From: Antedon mediterranea
Taxonomy: Eukaryota; Echinodermata; Crinoidea; Comatulida; Antedonidae
NCBI RefSeq assembly: GCF_964355755.1
Contig: NC_092672.1
Location: forward strand, 21,698,501 to 21,762,500
Reading direction: 5' to 3'
Length of the DNA stretch: 64,000 nt
Positions 11,932 to 22,202 of this stretch are shown here, in pieces (the first letter of the stretch is position 1; every line of letters begins with the position of its first letter). Below the pieces are notes generated by a model. That model was given only the letters and a program-made list of their open reading frames with translations. It ran no database searches and was not told where the DNA came from. The translations under genes and the position numbers were made by a program.

Positions 11932-12018
11932 GTTTATCCAGGTAAGCTAGGCACGATATAGACTACACAAACCAACAGTGGTGTTGGTAGTCTATGAGTG
12001 CCGCTTACCTGGATAAAC
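11932..12018. repeat. DIRS internal complementary region
   Basis: 11932-11964 is the reverse complement of the extreme left end (6954-6987). 11962-12018 is the reverse complement of the extreme right end (12206-12262). Adjacent complements of both ends are the hallmark of DIRS elements and fix the element boundaries at the sequence level. Confidence 0.9.
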
Positions 12019-12067
12019 GCCCTCCCTACCGTCCCCTCAGGCAGGTGGTCTTGAGAAATGATGACGA

Positions 12068-12223
12068 TGATAAGTGGGTGTGTCTCACTTGAGGGCGTAC
12101 TGGTGGCGGACTGATCCATTATCCGACGGGGGTGGGGGAAAATTAATGTTATTAATGTTCTTCTTTTCGTAATGTTTACCTCTCGTCGGAGAGAGAGGCT
12201 TATGTTGGTTTATCCAGGTAAGC
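12068..12223 (-). repeat. DIRS right inverted terminal repeat
   Basis: Reverse complement of 6970-7127 with only a few mismatches. It ends at the shared TTATCCAGGTAAGC core and is followed by a right-specific extension to about 12262. Confidence 0.85.
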
Positions 12224-12262
12224 GGCACTCATAGACTACCAACACCACTGTTGGTTTGTGTA

Positions 12263-12512
12263 ATCTACAGATGATCCCAATGATTGCTTCATTCTTTGCC
12301 ATTGTGATGAGCTGTCAAATTAGAGGAAGGGATAGTATAAATAGGTTGAGTTTAAAGCCACAATCTGCAGATGATCCCAATGATTGCTTCATTCTTTGCC
12401 ATTGTGATGAGCTGTCAACATTAGAGGAAGGGATAGTATTTAGGTTGAGTTTAATACCACAATCTGCAAATGATCCCAATGATTGCTTCATTCTTTGCCA
12501 TTGTGATTAGCT
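12263..12512. repeat. 99-bp tandem repeat interrupted by the DIRS element
   Basis: About 2.5 copies of a 99-100-bp unit (landmarks GATCCCAATGATTGCTTC and TTAGAGGAAGGGATAGTA) lie here. A partial copy lies left of the DIRS element at about 6912-6953. One frame is largely open for 33 codons per unit but is broken by small indels in the first copy and ends in TAG in the last. I do not recognise the peptide. It may be a decayed coding repeat or a minisatellite. Confidence 0.8.
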
Positions 12513-12719
12513 GTCACACAAGTTTCTTTTTATCATTAAGTATCTACCACTAGTATTCAAATAACTCACAATATTATCATGTTTTTATGTCTGTGAAAAG
12601 AAGCTGTGTATTTATTAATGCAGTTTACTTTAATATAAAATATTTTTATTTGAATTGAAAAATTGTTTTTTTTTATAACTTAAACAAGCATTGTACATTG
12701 TTTTTGTATTTTCTTTCAG

Positions 12720-12782
12720 TTTAGCAATACAATGGATCTCCATGGATGGCTGGTTAATCTTTGTGCAAAAAATGGTCTTGAG
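12720..12782 (+). CDS. Ankyrin-repeat gene, probable first coding exon
   Basis: A pyrimidine-rich acceptor (TTTCTTTCAG ending at 12719) precedes the exon. An ATG at 12732 gives MDLHGWLVNLCAKNGLE, and a donor GTAGGC begins at 12783. Measured from the acceptor the exon is 21 codons and phase 0 at both ends, so it could also be internal with ATG 12732 not the true start. It joins in frame to the next exon (13295), which looks like the second half of an ankyrin-type helix pair. No promoter is identifiable upstream; the DIRS element ends only 460 bp away. Confidence 0.6.
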
Positions 12783-13294
12783 GTAGGCAAGTTTACACTG
12801 TTTTAGGATAATGGCATTTAACTAAATAAATTAAATAGTGAAAAAATTAGAGTATTACAATGGATCAAAATAATCACTGTAGTGCTTCTATGCTGTTGGC
12901 TCATTTGATGTGATTGTTTTGATTTAATTATTTAACCAGCATAATACATCAACACATTAACATACAATACAACATAGAGATGAAAAATGCTGGGCAGGGG
13001 CAGCTTAAGCAAAATACATTACTGTAAATCAAGTGAGCCAGCTACCCCTCATACAAAAATAAATATAAAAAAAATAATTAAATACAAATTTCATTAAAAT
13101 TTTCTATAAAAAATAAGACAAGAAGAAAAAAATTTATTTATTTGGGCAATCTAATATTATTATAATGATAATATTATAATATAATGGCTGTAATTTATTA
13201 CAACATGGAATGTATGTTATGTTTACAATAGTATATGTATTTTAATGAAAAAATGTAACTGAATGCATATTGATCTATATGTTTTATTTCATAG

Positions 13295-13369
13295 ATTGTG
13301 GGAGAAAAAACTGCTGAAGAAATTTGCCAATTCATTGTTAGCAACAATGCTGTCAACATCCAGGAGCAG
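13295..13369 (+). CDS. Ankyrin-repeat gene exon (half-repeat)
   Basis: Acceptor TTTCATAG at 13287-13294, donor CAG|GTATAC at 13370. Exactly 25 codons, phase 0 at both ends. The encoded residues EEICQFIVSNNAVNIQEQ fit the second helix and loop of an ankyrin repeat, leading directly into DGWTAL of the exon at 26233. The intron before is 512 bp. The intron after is 12.9 kb and is filled with LINE, minisatellite and Ty3/gypsy sequence. The amino-acid pattern and splice sites together make this a real exon more likely than chance. Confidence 0.7.
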
Positions 13370-14286
13370 GTATACATTTCTTTCAGTACAATTTGATTGG
13401 CTAATACCGGATTTGAATAATGGCTTGGTAACCCAATCCCCTGTAATTGTAATTAATTTCAGAATCTGAACGATGATATAATTATTCATCTGTTAATAAT
13501 ATAATAATAATCTGATAACTAAACAAACTTTTATTAACATCATACTAGAGTAGTAGAAATATATACTTTTCATTTATTAAACTTTATCACTGAAAGAAAA
13601 ATACAAGGCACAAGACAGTGAAAAAAAGTGATGAACAGGTGTCAAACACTTCTATCCACATTGGACCCCTTGTACAAATAACAAAACATAAAAACACAAA
13701 CATTTAAGATATAAAAATAGCTGAAATTATACTATTTTCAGTTTCATATAAAGCGCAACATTTAAGACCTGGCTACAACAAGCATAATGTAGGTACACAT
13801 CTAATTGGTGAGAGTGGCTTAGGCTGCTTTTGTGCTTTCCTGGTAGCTAGTGACTATGATTTTATATTTTCTTCTTGCATTGTGTTTGTTTAATTTGTTG
13901 ATTTGTATTATATTTCGTAAATGTATCTTTTGCTTGAATAAATAATAATAAATAATATAATACCTACAATGGGAAAAGATAATACTCATGTGCATGTAAT
14001 GTCAGGGTCAAAGTTATTTAACAATTTTTCTCTCTAAAGTTTACATATAGTTTAATGAATTGTGGAATATTATTGATCTGATACAAAACGTTAGTAGATT
14101 CCAAATGGGAATAATCCTAAATCCTGGAAAATATGATTAATTTAGGGGATTTAGCTTTACACTTCACAGACTTCTTATTTAATGTTACCATTTAAGTTAT
14201 TGTAAATGTATGCTTCTTTTTTTTCTTGATAAATATAAATATGTCTAAATAAATGTTGAATGAAACTTATAAAGAGACATATCCAG
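13370..14286. other. Intron sequence without recognisable features
   Basis: First part of the large ankyrin-gene intron. It is AT-rich, with poly(A)-like runs and a TAATAATAAATAA-type tract near 13940, possibly old LINE 3' ends. No gene could be supported. Confidence 0.4.
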
Positions 14287-14689
14287 TTGAAGACCAGTTG
14301 TAAATTTCCCAGTTGTGAATTTTCCAACTGGTTTGATAATCCCAGTTGTAAATTTTACCAGTTGTACATTTTTCCCAGTTGGTAAATTTCAGTACAAAAA
14401 CAAATTACACAAACTACAAACTTATTGTTAATAAACTGTTTATTTTATTAACTTTAATATTTACAATTACAGTAGTTACTTTCAATTCTGCAGTACTGTC
14501 GTTAATTACCCCACAAAGGTCTTAACGACCTGCATAACCCCTTACATCTACACAAATGTCAGCATATCCCTGCCGTTTCCTTTTTACAGGTCCATGAAAA
14601 TTGAGATCTAGCATTTATTCAGTAATATATTTATGAAGTTATGGCCACCTTCTTTATTTAGTCATGTTGACAAAATTAGTCCTGAAAGA

Positions 14690-15130
14690 GAAAAACCAAA
14701 ACAAATTGATTAAACAATATACTGGTAGTACAAGGAATGAATCAAATTCAAATCTCAAGTATCAATTTATATACTGTTTTACTGAAAAAGGAAGATGGAA
14801 TCATATATTAATAGAAATGAAAGAATGATTATGCAAATTATGTTCTCTACAAGGAATTGAAGATGAGTATCATTTCACTTTAGTTTGTCCCTTTTATTCA
14901 GATATTAGAACTAAATATATTTTAATTTTATACAAATAACCCCTCTAAATTAAAATATATTTATCTTGTCTACTACAAATATCTCATTACTAAGCTTGGA
15001 AAATATATATATTTTTTTCATTTTAACGTAGAACAGAATTCTTAAACGCACTCTAATGTTATTGATTGAATTGTTACATTGTATATTAATTGGGCCAAAG
15101 GCCATATAAATAACTATTTTCTTGGATCAT
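14690..15130 (+). pseudogene. LINE (non-LTR retrotransposon) reverse transcriptase, 3' remnant
   Basis: Within 14832-14918 the plus strand reads CKLC...GIEDEYHFTLVCPFY, the Cys/His motif found at the extreme C-terminus of many non-LTR retrotransposon RT proteins. The frame continues as KYIL and decays. A TGGGCCAAAGGCC stretch followed by AT-rich sequence (~15087) resembles a LINE 3' UTR. The catalytic RT and endonuclease parts are absent, as expected of a 5'-truncated insertion. The family is not determined. Confidence 0.7.
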
Positions 15131-15189
15131 TCCAAGAAAGAAAGTATACATAAATATATTTATAATTTAAAATAGGAAATAAAAATATA

Positions 15190-15420
15190 TATCAAGTGTC
15201 TCCATGACCTCAGCCCCACCATGGTTGAGGGTGAGGTAAAAAAAAATGGAAAAATAGAGCTGCTCGATGGGCGGAAATGGCACTTAATTTTAAATAGAAA
15301 TTACCTCGCCCACATGGTCACTACTGGGGCTGAGAGGTGAAGAACATTTGGAAAAATAGGGTTGCTACGACGATGCAAATGGAACATAATTTGAAATATG
15401 GAAAACAAATTCTCCTAGAA
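15190..15420. repeat. Imperfect tandem pair, ~115-bp unit
   Basis: Two diverged copies share landmarks: CAGCCCCACCATGG versus GGGGCTGAGAGGTG context, then GGAAAAATAG...GCTGCT or GTTGCT and GGAAATGG...TTAATTT. Short and diverged; no coding role is seen. Confidence 0.4.
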
Positions 15421-16361
15421 GAAATTCTTTTTAAAATTAGAGCTTCTAATTAGTTACTGGAAATTGCCATTTCAAGGGTTGGGGTAGGGGTGCGGCCACT
15501 TATAATTATGAACTGAAACAACAAAGCCCCTTTCATAATGTTTTCGTTCAATTGTCTCTATATCTGGGGATCCAATAACCTGCATAGTCTCTGAAATAGA
15601 GCAACATAATTGGCCAATAGCTAGCCTCTTCGGATTTGTTGTGCTGCCTATATCGCACACACGGTAGTTTTCGAGCAGCCTTCCTATCCGAAGAGTCTAT
15701 TTAAGTCCGAAACAAAAGGATGGAAGAACTATTGTACGGAAAACCCGAACAGATCTGTTTTGTTTTGTTTTATGATATTGTGTAAGGTGATATGTATTAA
15801 ATTGCAAGATTAAACAAAATATTTTATTTTTGTTCTGTGGTATATTATTTTTTTGGTTGTTCAAAAAACACAAAATTATGCCAGATTATGCTAAAAACGG
15901 CTAAATAATGCCGCGGCATTATGCCAGATGCCATGGGCCTCTAAATAATGCCAAAAAGCATAATAATGCCAGAAATGGCAACTATGCACTGACACAAAAA
16001 CAAAGGGAGCCGTTTTTGGCCGTTGGCTTGCAGTTTTCTGATTGGTTGTTTACGGTCTGCCGGCCTATACGACGCATGCTCCATTATTTTCAAAAAGTTG
16101 TGCAGTATTTCTTATTCTTTACTCGATTTTATTTGATTTAATTTAAATAATTGTTTGTTGCAATAATATAGAATTACAAATAATAATATTAATTATATTT
16201 TGAATGGTTACGGACCATGCTTCTATTCCCGTCACCTCAACCCAGAACACCCCCCCCCCCCACCTCTCCCCTGGGTCCTCTCCCGTACTCCCACGACGTA
16301 CACCCAGCCATCCGCTTTCGCTCTTCTCCGAATTCCTTTGGTTGTTAGGAAAAAAACTAGT

Positions 16362-16755
16362 TGCAAAACCAATTGAAACAACCAGTTGATCGGTTGAAAA
16401 ACCAATTGGACCAGTTGACTAGTTGAACTCAGTTGAGCTTTGGGAATACCAGTTGGCCAGTTGGAAAAACCAGTTGACCTGTTGAAAAACCAGTTGACCA
16501 GTTTGAAAAACCAGTTGACCAGTTTGAAAAACCAGTTGACCAGTTGAAAAACCAGTTGACCAGTTTGAAAAACCAGTTGACCAGTTTGAAAAACCAGTTG
16601 ACCAGTTGAAAAACCAGTTGACCAGTTGAAAAACCAGTTGACCAGTTGGAAAAACCAGTTAGACCAGTTGAAAAACCAGTTGACCCAGTTGGAAACCAGT
16701 TAGACCAGTTGAAGACCAGTTGGACCAGTTGAAATTTACAACTGTTCTCAACTGG
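16362..16755. repeat. ~21-bp minisatellite (AACCAGTTGACCAGTTGAAA)
   Basis: About 17-18 head-to-tail units of roughly 20-22 bp, very regular between 16470 and 16640, more diverged toward both edges. One-base differences (GTTGAAA versus GTTTGAAA) mark higher-order alternation. Confidence 0.9.
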
Positions 16756-16760
16756 AATTT

Positions 16761-18064
16761 TTACCTGGGTACTGTAAGAACAAACAGATTCAGTTCTGGT
16801 AACCCTGTATAGCCTTCAGTAGAAAAGTAAAATTATACAAAATTATCAAGATGAATATCATAGATGTCCATATTACACATGCTGCGCCTTGCACGCTTTT
16901 CTCCCTAAAATCAGCCACTGGTTGTAACATGAAAATAGGTATGATGGTTTATGTGAAATAGTACGACACACACTATTATTCAGCTCTATACTAAATTGAT
17001 TTTAAATATAATATTTCAGATGATTAAGTCCTACATTATCATTCATGGTTATATTAACAAATATTTCCTATTTTCTCTCTCTCTTTTGAAAATAGATTAC
17101 TTTTTTAAGGCAAGTAATTTAGCTCATCAGCTTTTGTATTTTTGTTATATGAAAGAACGTATTTCACACAAAAGTTTGAAACGGTGGGCCCATAACAAAC
17201 AATTCAATTGTCCATTTATAAAATGTACCATAACATTAACAAACTGACAAAACCTAACCACTTTTAAATAAAGCAGCCTAAAACATGGTAGAACACTGGA
17301 GATCTTTTGCTTCCCCCTCCCCCACCAGTTCCTGAGGCCGATTGTTCAAACTTTGTCACAAACCCCTTTTTCCCTCCCTATTTTTAAAGGCTGGATCCGC
17401 CTCTGGGATTTATTAACAATTTTGTTGATATGATCATCCCAACATATTAAAGTCTGATGCTATTTTGACACCAAGATCAGTTAGTGTTCTCTGAAAGATA
17501 CAACCATTCAACTGATAAAAATATGTGATGAGATGTTTAGAATGTGATATAGAAATAATTTGAAAATTAATTTCCCATGTTACTCCATGGAATAAGAACC
17601 TCTGAGGCAAATGACAGTCATCAATGTTAATGATTGACTTGTAACATTTTCTCTATTTAAAATATACGTCATAAACCAATCATGCAAATTAATATAGATA
17701 TTGACACAAACTACTTGTAGTAGTTATCAACATGTTGGTGCACTACCCACTGCTTCTTGAGGCTGAAATCAAACCCTATCAGCTCAAGCATGTCATGAGT
17801 GGTGGTCAGCGCCAAACCCACGCATTTCATAATAAGGTCGGAAAAATGCATTTCGTAGACAACCCTACGATGTTTTTTCTGAGGTAACAAGGTGTGCAAA
17901 ATTAATGAGTCAATTTTGACTGACGGAGGACCAAGTTGTAAATTACTCGGAATCATTTATTAATAAATATTATTAATCGTTTAAATGTTTTTTTATCTAC
18001 TCGACTGATGGCGAATATATAAATAAATTAAAATTTCCCACGGTAGAGGCATGATGGCACCACA
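16761..18064. other. Intron sequence without recognisable features
   Basis: No gene, RNA or clear transposon end could be supported. Short ORFs here show no recognisable similarity. Confidence 0.4.
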
Positions 18065-18174
18065 CGGTGAACCACAATGAACTAGTAGTAGAGTAAATAG
18101 GCTTAGGCAAACTTCTAAAAATAAAACGTCCAGTCGAACCAGAAACGATGCCGACAACAAAAGATCGTTAACAT

Positions 18175-18472
18175 TGTAGTATCGACGACCCCAGGGGGTG
18201 GGCAATAAATGAATGGCCTGAACCTACCAACCGTCTGCGGGCGCCTGGATCCAGTACAAGTGACGTAGACGTCCGGGCGCCGACATGCGCCAACGGTTGG
18301 GGCAGACCAGAAATCGGGGCAGTTAGCCACGGAGTTTGCCGTGGTAACAAGAATACGGCTAGTTAGCAGTATCAGCAGTGATAGAAACTGAGGATATATC
18401 TTGGATTAATATATTACATTGGATTTGCCCCAAGCGGGAAGAAGTTCCCAGATAGGGGCCGGTGAATACAAT
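18175..18472 (+). repeat. 5' LTR
   Basis: Begins TGTAGTATCGAC and ends GAATACAAT, directly before the candidate primer-binding site. Compared with the 3' LTR it lacks a ~25-nt stretch near its 3' end (after CCCAGATAG) and has a 3-nt GAC insertion near its start. Confidence 0.85.
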
Positions 18473-18803
18473 ATTGGCGCTGCGAGCAAAAAGGATAATT
18501 ATTCCTGTATTTTTGATTGTTTTCCTGAGGAATTGGTGTGTGTGTGATAGAAGACACACTTGTTCCGCATATTATGCAAATTAGTTTCCAAGGAAAAGCA
18601 TTTGCCGCGTTATTACGGTACGGTGTGTTGCTGTTAGTATTAATTAATAGGATACAAACATTGGTGTGTCCATGAGGATTTTTATTATAATTGATTGTTA
18701 ATTAATATTTATTCTGCTTTTGGAAATCGCGAGTCGATCTCCAGCGGCGGGTTTCAAACCTTCCAGTTTAGGTATTATAGTTAATAGTAGCATCTGGATT
18801 ATC

Positions 18804-19313
18804 ATGCCTATAGACGGTAATCGCATTCGGGTGAATTTTTGTACACTCGAACAATTATGCGATATTCCGGGGATAGGAGTGGTTCGGGCGGACGAGATTT
18901 TGTCCCTTAGGACCAGATTGGGTAATATTTCGTCTGTAATAGATTTAAGTTCTATTAAGGGTCTGAGTAAGAAGCCAGAATTCTTGAACAGATTTGATTT
19001 TGCACCTAACCATATGTTGTCACCCGAGGACTTTAGTCGAATGTTGGGTTCTGTGTCTTCATTGGTAGATTATCGGAATGATTCCGCAGCCCAGCATTTA
19101 GGATCTGAGGGTGGGGCTGGTAGGGGAGGCTCTGGGGAAAAGGGAGTAGTTTTTGATAGGGCTCACCATGGATTAGGTGATATATCTTCGATGGTCCGGC
19201 GGCAGGGGTCGGCATCATCTGGGTCTGCTGGGGTTAGTAAGGGCGCCTATACAATTAAAAGTGCTCTAAAGCAGGAGGTGAGTCCCGGGAATGGCGATAC
19301 TCGTTCCCGGTAA
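18804..19313 (+). CDS. Helix-hairpin-helix-like N-terminal gag ORF
   Basis: The preferred start is ATG 18804; an upstream in-frame ATG at 18720 would add 28 unremarkable residues. The first ~55 residues read like a ComEA-type helix-hairpin-helix domain: NFCTLEQLCDIPGIG, then RADEILSLR, and a second hairpin-like SSIKGLSKKPEFL. The rest is Gly/Ser-rich. The ORF ends at 19313 and the same frame reopens at 19335. HhH domains normally bind DNA without sequence specificity, so a role in packaging or nuclear targeting of the element is conceivable. I know of no standard Ty3/gypsy gag with this domain, so the assignment is inference from motif shape. Confidence 0.55.
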   Translation: MPIDGNRIRVNFCTLEQLCDIPGIGVVRADEILSLRTRLGNISSVIDLSSIKGLSKKPEFLNRFDFAPNHMLSPEDFSRMLGSVSSLVDYRNDSAAQHLGSEGGAGRGGSGEKGVVFDRAHHGLGDISSMVRRQGSASSGSAGVSKGAYTIKSALKQEVSPGNGDTRSR

Positions 19314-19334
19314 ACTGAGCAAAACCTTAAGTTT

Positions 19335-19604
19335 ATGTCCTTTAGGGAATTCTCTCTTTCTCCAGAGAACCAGGAAGGGGGTTACTCTAGTGGGGAGGAG
19401 GCTCACGTAGGTTCCGCAGAAGAGTACGCAGCGACTCTCCAGTACAAGGCTGGGGAGATATCCGCATGTAGAGGGGGAATGAGTTTAGCGGGAATAAAGG
19501 ATATGGGACTCCGGTGTCGGAAGGGGATATCCGGCTCCACGGAGGGATTCTCAAAGGGACGAAGTTGGTACAGGCCGCCAATGGGCAAAGATGAGAGAGG
19601 GTAA
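19335..19604 (+). pseudogene. Gag linker region, interrupted
   Basis: In the same frame as the HhH-like ORF and separated from it by a single stop region (19311-19334). It encodes 89 Gly/Arg/Ser-rich residues with no recognisable domain and ends at TAA just before a nine-G run at 19610-19620. It probably once linked the HhH-like part to the capsid part. Confidence 0.4.
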
Positions 19605-19708
19605 CTCATGGGGGGGGGGGAGATAGATCAGGGAACGGGTTCCCTGGGGATGGTACTTGGGACCGTCCTGAATATCGTCCACGGGTTGAAAGACCAGGAC
19701 CCTCGCAC

Positions 19709-20982
19709 ATGCCTACTCGCCAGGAAGCGGATTGGACTTCGGACCGATTCGAGAGGTGGGATGGATACCAGGGGTCCGAGTCTCCGTATGGATGGCCATC
19801 TGGTCGTCAACGGGAGGGGCCAGGTCGTCAGGACTGGGACTATTCATGGGTCGTTCCACAACCCTGGGGTAGATACGAAGAGGGGCCAGTATTATACCAG
19901 GACCGAAGGGATAGAGGTCCAAGGGCTGGAACTAGGGGTAGTAGGTCGGGCGGTAGGCCAAGATGGGAACCTTTCCGTTCTAAGGACGTCCCGAGGAGCC
20001 TGGTATATAGAGGGAAGGATAACTGGGCTTTCTTTAAACGTAGATTTAGGGCCTTTTCGGAAGAGCATCATCTTTCGCCCTGGGAGATGAAGGAGGCTTT
20101 GTGTTGGTGCGTGGAAGGGGCTGCGGCGGACCTCTACACCAATTTAGTAACAATGGATGGGGAAATTTCCTTTTGGGATATGATTCATGCCTTTGACCAA
20201 CGGTTTACGGAGGATGAACTTCCCGAGGTCCTTCAGGCCAAATTAGAGACTGCATCCCAACAGGGAACAGAGTCAGTAGGGGAATGGGCCGATCGGGTAT
20301 TAACCCTAACTAAGAAAGCATTCAAGCCGCTTTCCAATGAATGGATACAGAGACATTCAGCTATGAAGTTCTGTATCGGGTGCCGTAACACGGGGTGGGA
20401 AAATTGGTACTTTTTGAAAATTGCGCGACTATGTCCGAGGCGCTTAGAAAGTATGATAAATTTAACAGCCTCCAATCTCTTTATGAAACTAAGTGGGGAA
20501 AAGAGATGGCGTCACTACCACCCCAGGCAAGGTCTCCATTGGTCTCGACTAGGCCGACGACACAATCACATCCGCTTTCCTCCATGCCCGTCCAACTGGA
20601 GGAGGACAACGATAGTGAGGTGGAGAGGGATCCCGTAGTGCGGTTAGTTGAGCGTAGGCCAGGGGTGGAAAATAGGGGATTTTACAGACCACCACCTAGA
20701 GGTGGGGCCGAGGCCCAGCCGGGTGGGTTAGGTAAAAGGGTTATGGCGATAGAGGCAGATTTGGCCCAGGTTAAAGGGTTGTTAAAAAGGGTCTTGGAAA
20801 TAGTAGAGGGTTGGGATCGTTTGGGTGGGGGCTCAGGGCTGTCACCTCCTCCCCAATCCACTACTACTAACTGGGACCGCTGTTTTGAATGTAATGAGGT
20901 GGGTCATTTCAAAAGGGAATGCCCAAAATTAGCGCGTCAAGCCAGGCAGGTAGGGGAACAAGAAGATCCTTTAAACGAATAG
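19709..20982 (+). pseudogene. gag: Ty3/gypsy gag (capsid plus zinc knuckle), frameshifted
   Basis: An Arg/Gly/Pro-rich start is followed by a capsid-like region (NWAFFKRRFRAFSEEHHLS, EALCWCVEGAAADLY, FDQRF, then WADRVLTL) typical of metazoan Ty3/gypsy gag. Near 20390 the frame shifts; the continuation (from 20395) holds KYDKFNSLQ, a possible coiled coil (VMAIEADLAQVKGLLKRV) and a CCHC zinc knuckle CFECNEVGHFKREC (about 20881-20922). It stops at 20982, overlapping the protease frame. Gag would assemble particles and bind RNA. The frameshift makes this copy non-functional as read. Confidence 0.8.
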
Positions 20983-22202
20983 GGGTCGGGGGTTGGGGCC
21001 TGACCACCGACTGCCAGCGTTTTGAAGGCTCGTGCGTTAAGCGGGAAGAGGTACAGGGGTACCCGGGTGGGGATCCTCTGGAGGTGTCCGTGGACATGGT
21101 TAGTCTAAAGGAAAGGGGACCATGCATAGTGGTAAATAGGGTAGAGTCGGCGAAGGCATTGCATGCCACAGTGTTTGTAAATGTGGTTCACACGGTAGCT
21201 GTAGTAGATACCGCTGCTGATTACACAATTCTCTCAGACCGGGTATTTGCCAAGCTGGATCCCGCCCCACCAATAATTGCAGAACTTTCCTTTAAATTAG
21301 CAGGGAGGGGGACTTCTATGCCGGGGTACCGGGTAGGCCCAGTCACTTTCGCATTAGGTTCCGAAGAGTACACTGAATATATGTACGTGGCGCTGGGAGG
21401 GGATTTTTTGATACCCAATCGAGCTCTTATCGATTGTGGGAAATTATTACTGTCTGTGGGAACAAGTACACTTTCGCTTCGCAAAGAGGCGGGGGAGGTT
21501 AGCCCTATGGTTGCTCGGGTGACGGTCGGCAAGCGCAGGGTGCTTCCTCCGTTTTCGGCGGGATATATACTGTGCCGGTTGGACGTAACAGGGGAGCATC
21601 TCCCCGATTATTTCAATGAACCCGACAATCAGGGGAAAGTTTTAATTCCATCTACCATTCATCGGGGTGGGACTGTTCCCAAAGTTTGCGTGGCGAATCT
21701 TACGGACAGATATGTAACACTGAAACAGGGAGAGGTTGTGGGGAATGCCACTGAGTGGGAGGGTAATCATGCGCCTTCTCAAGGGGGATCGGTGTCCACC
21801 GTAGGGGTTGACAGTGCAGAGAAATCCTCCACGGAACAGGGTGGGGTACCACAACACATGGAAGGGATGTTAGCGAATGTAAGGAAAACATTGTCCGGTT
21901 CCGAGTTCGATAGGGCGAAACAACTGCTCATTGAGTTCCAAGATGTCTTTGCGGCTCATCAATTTGATATAGGGACCTTGAAGGGTATTGAGCATACTAT
22001 CGATACGGGGGATGCGCCGCCAATCCGACAACGACTCCGACCAACTCCCATGCACTTCGCCGGGGAGGAGGAAAAGGAGATCAATAAAATGTTACAAGCA
22101 GGGGTGGTTCAGCCTTCAGTGTCCGAGTGGGCCTCTCCACCGGTGTTGGTACGCAAACGGGATTGCTCTCAGTGCGGTTCTGTATCGACTACCGGGCTCT
22201 AA
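20983..22202 (+). pseudogene. pol: Ty3/gypsy protease and N-terminal RT region
   Basis: The frame is open from 20919 to 22202 and overlaps the end of gag. The retropepsin active site reads VVDTAADYT (about 21199-21225; DTA in place of the common DTG). It is followed by a typical protease tail (LGGDFLIPNRALIDC). The linker leads to pre-RT sequence (HTIDTGDAPPIRQRLRPTP, EINKMLQAGVVQPS) found just before the RT core. A frameshift near 22165 moves the RT core into another frame. Confidence 0.75.

Larger units (their letters stand above)
6954..12262 (+). mobile_element. DIRS-like tyrosine-recombinase retrotransposon
   Basis: A ~5.3-kb element with the canonical DIRS structure: inverted terminal repeats (6970-7127 and 12068-12223) and an internal complementary region (11932-12018) that joins the complements of both outer ends, the presumed circular-junction template. 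It codes for gag, RT/RNase H with a methyltransferase-like tail, and a tyrosine recombinase. It interrupts a 99-bp tandem repeat whose intact neighbours show the empty site (CCACA|ATCT). No target duplication is seen, as expected for recombinase-mediated insertion. Two frameshifts (gag near 7730-7780, recombinase near 11380) make this copy probably inactive. Confidence 0.92.
14287..16760. repeat. CCAGTTG repeat arrays in inverted arrangement (possible foldback element)
   Basis: A short CCAGTTG-rich block at 14287-14392 begins with ACCAGTTGTAAATTT. A long array at 16362-16755 ends with AAATTTACAACTG followed by CAACTGG. The two blocks thus carry inverted copies of the same motif about 2.4 kb apart, as in foldback elements. 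Between them lie a LINE 3' fragment, an imperfect tandem pair near 15190-15420 and a TAATGCC-rich patch near 15890-15990. The boundaries are inferred. Confidence 0.45.

Noticed and set aside
16245-16262. C-run as a structured regulatory element
   Set aside because: A simple mononucleotide run in a pyrimidine-rich patch with no supporting context.
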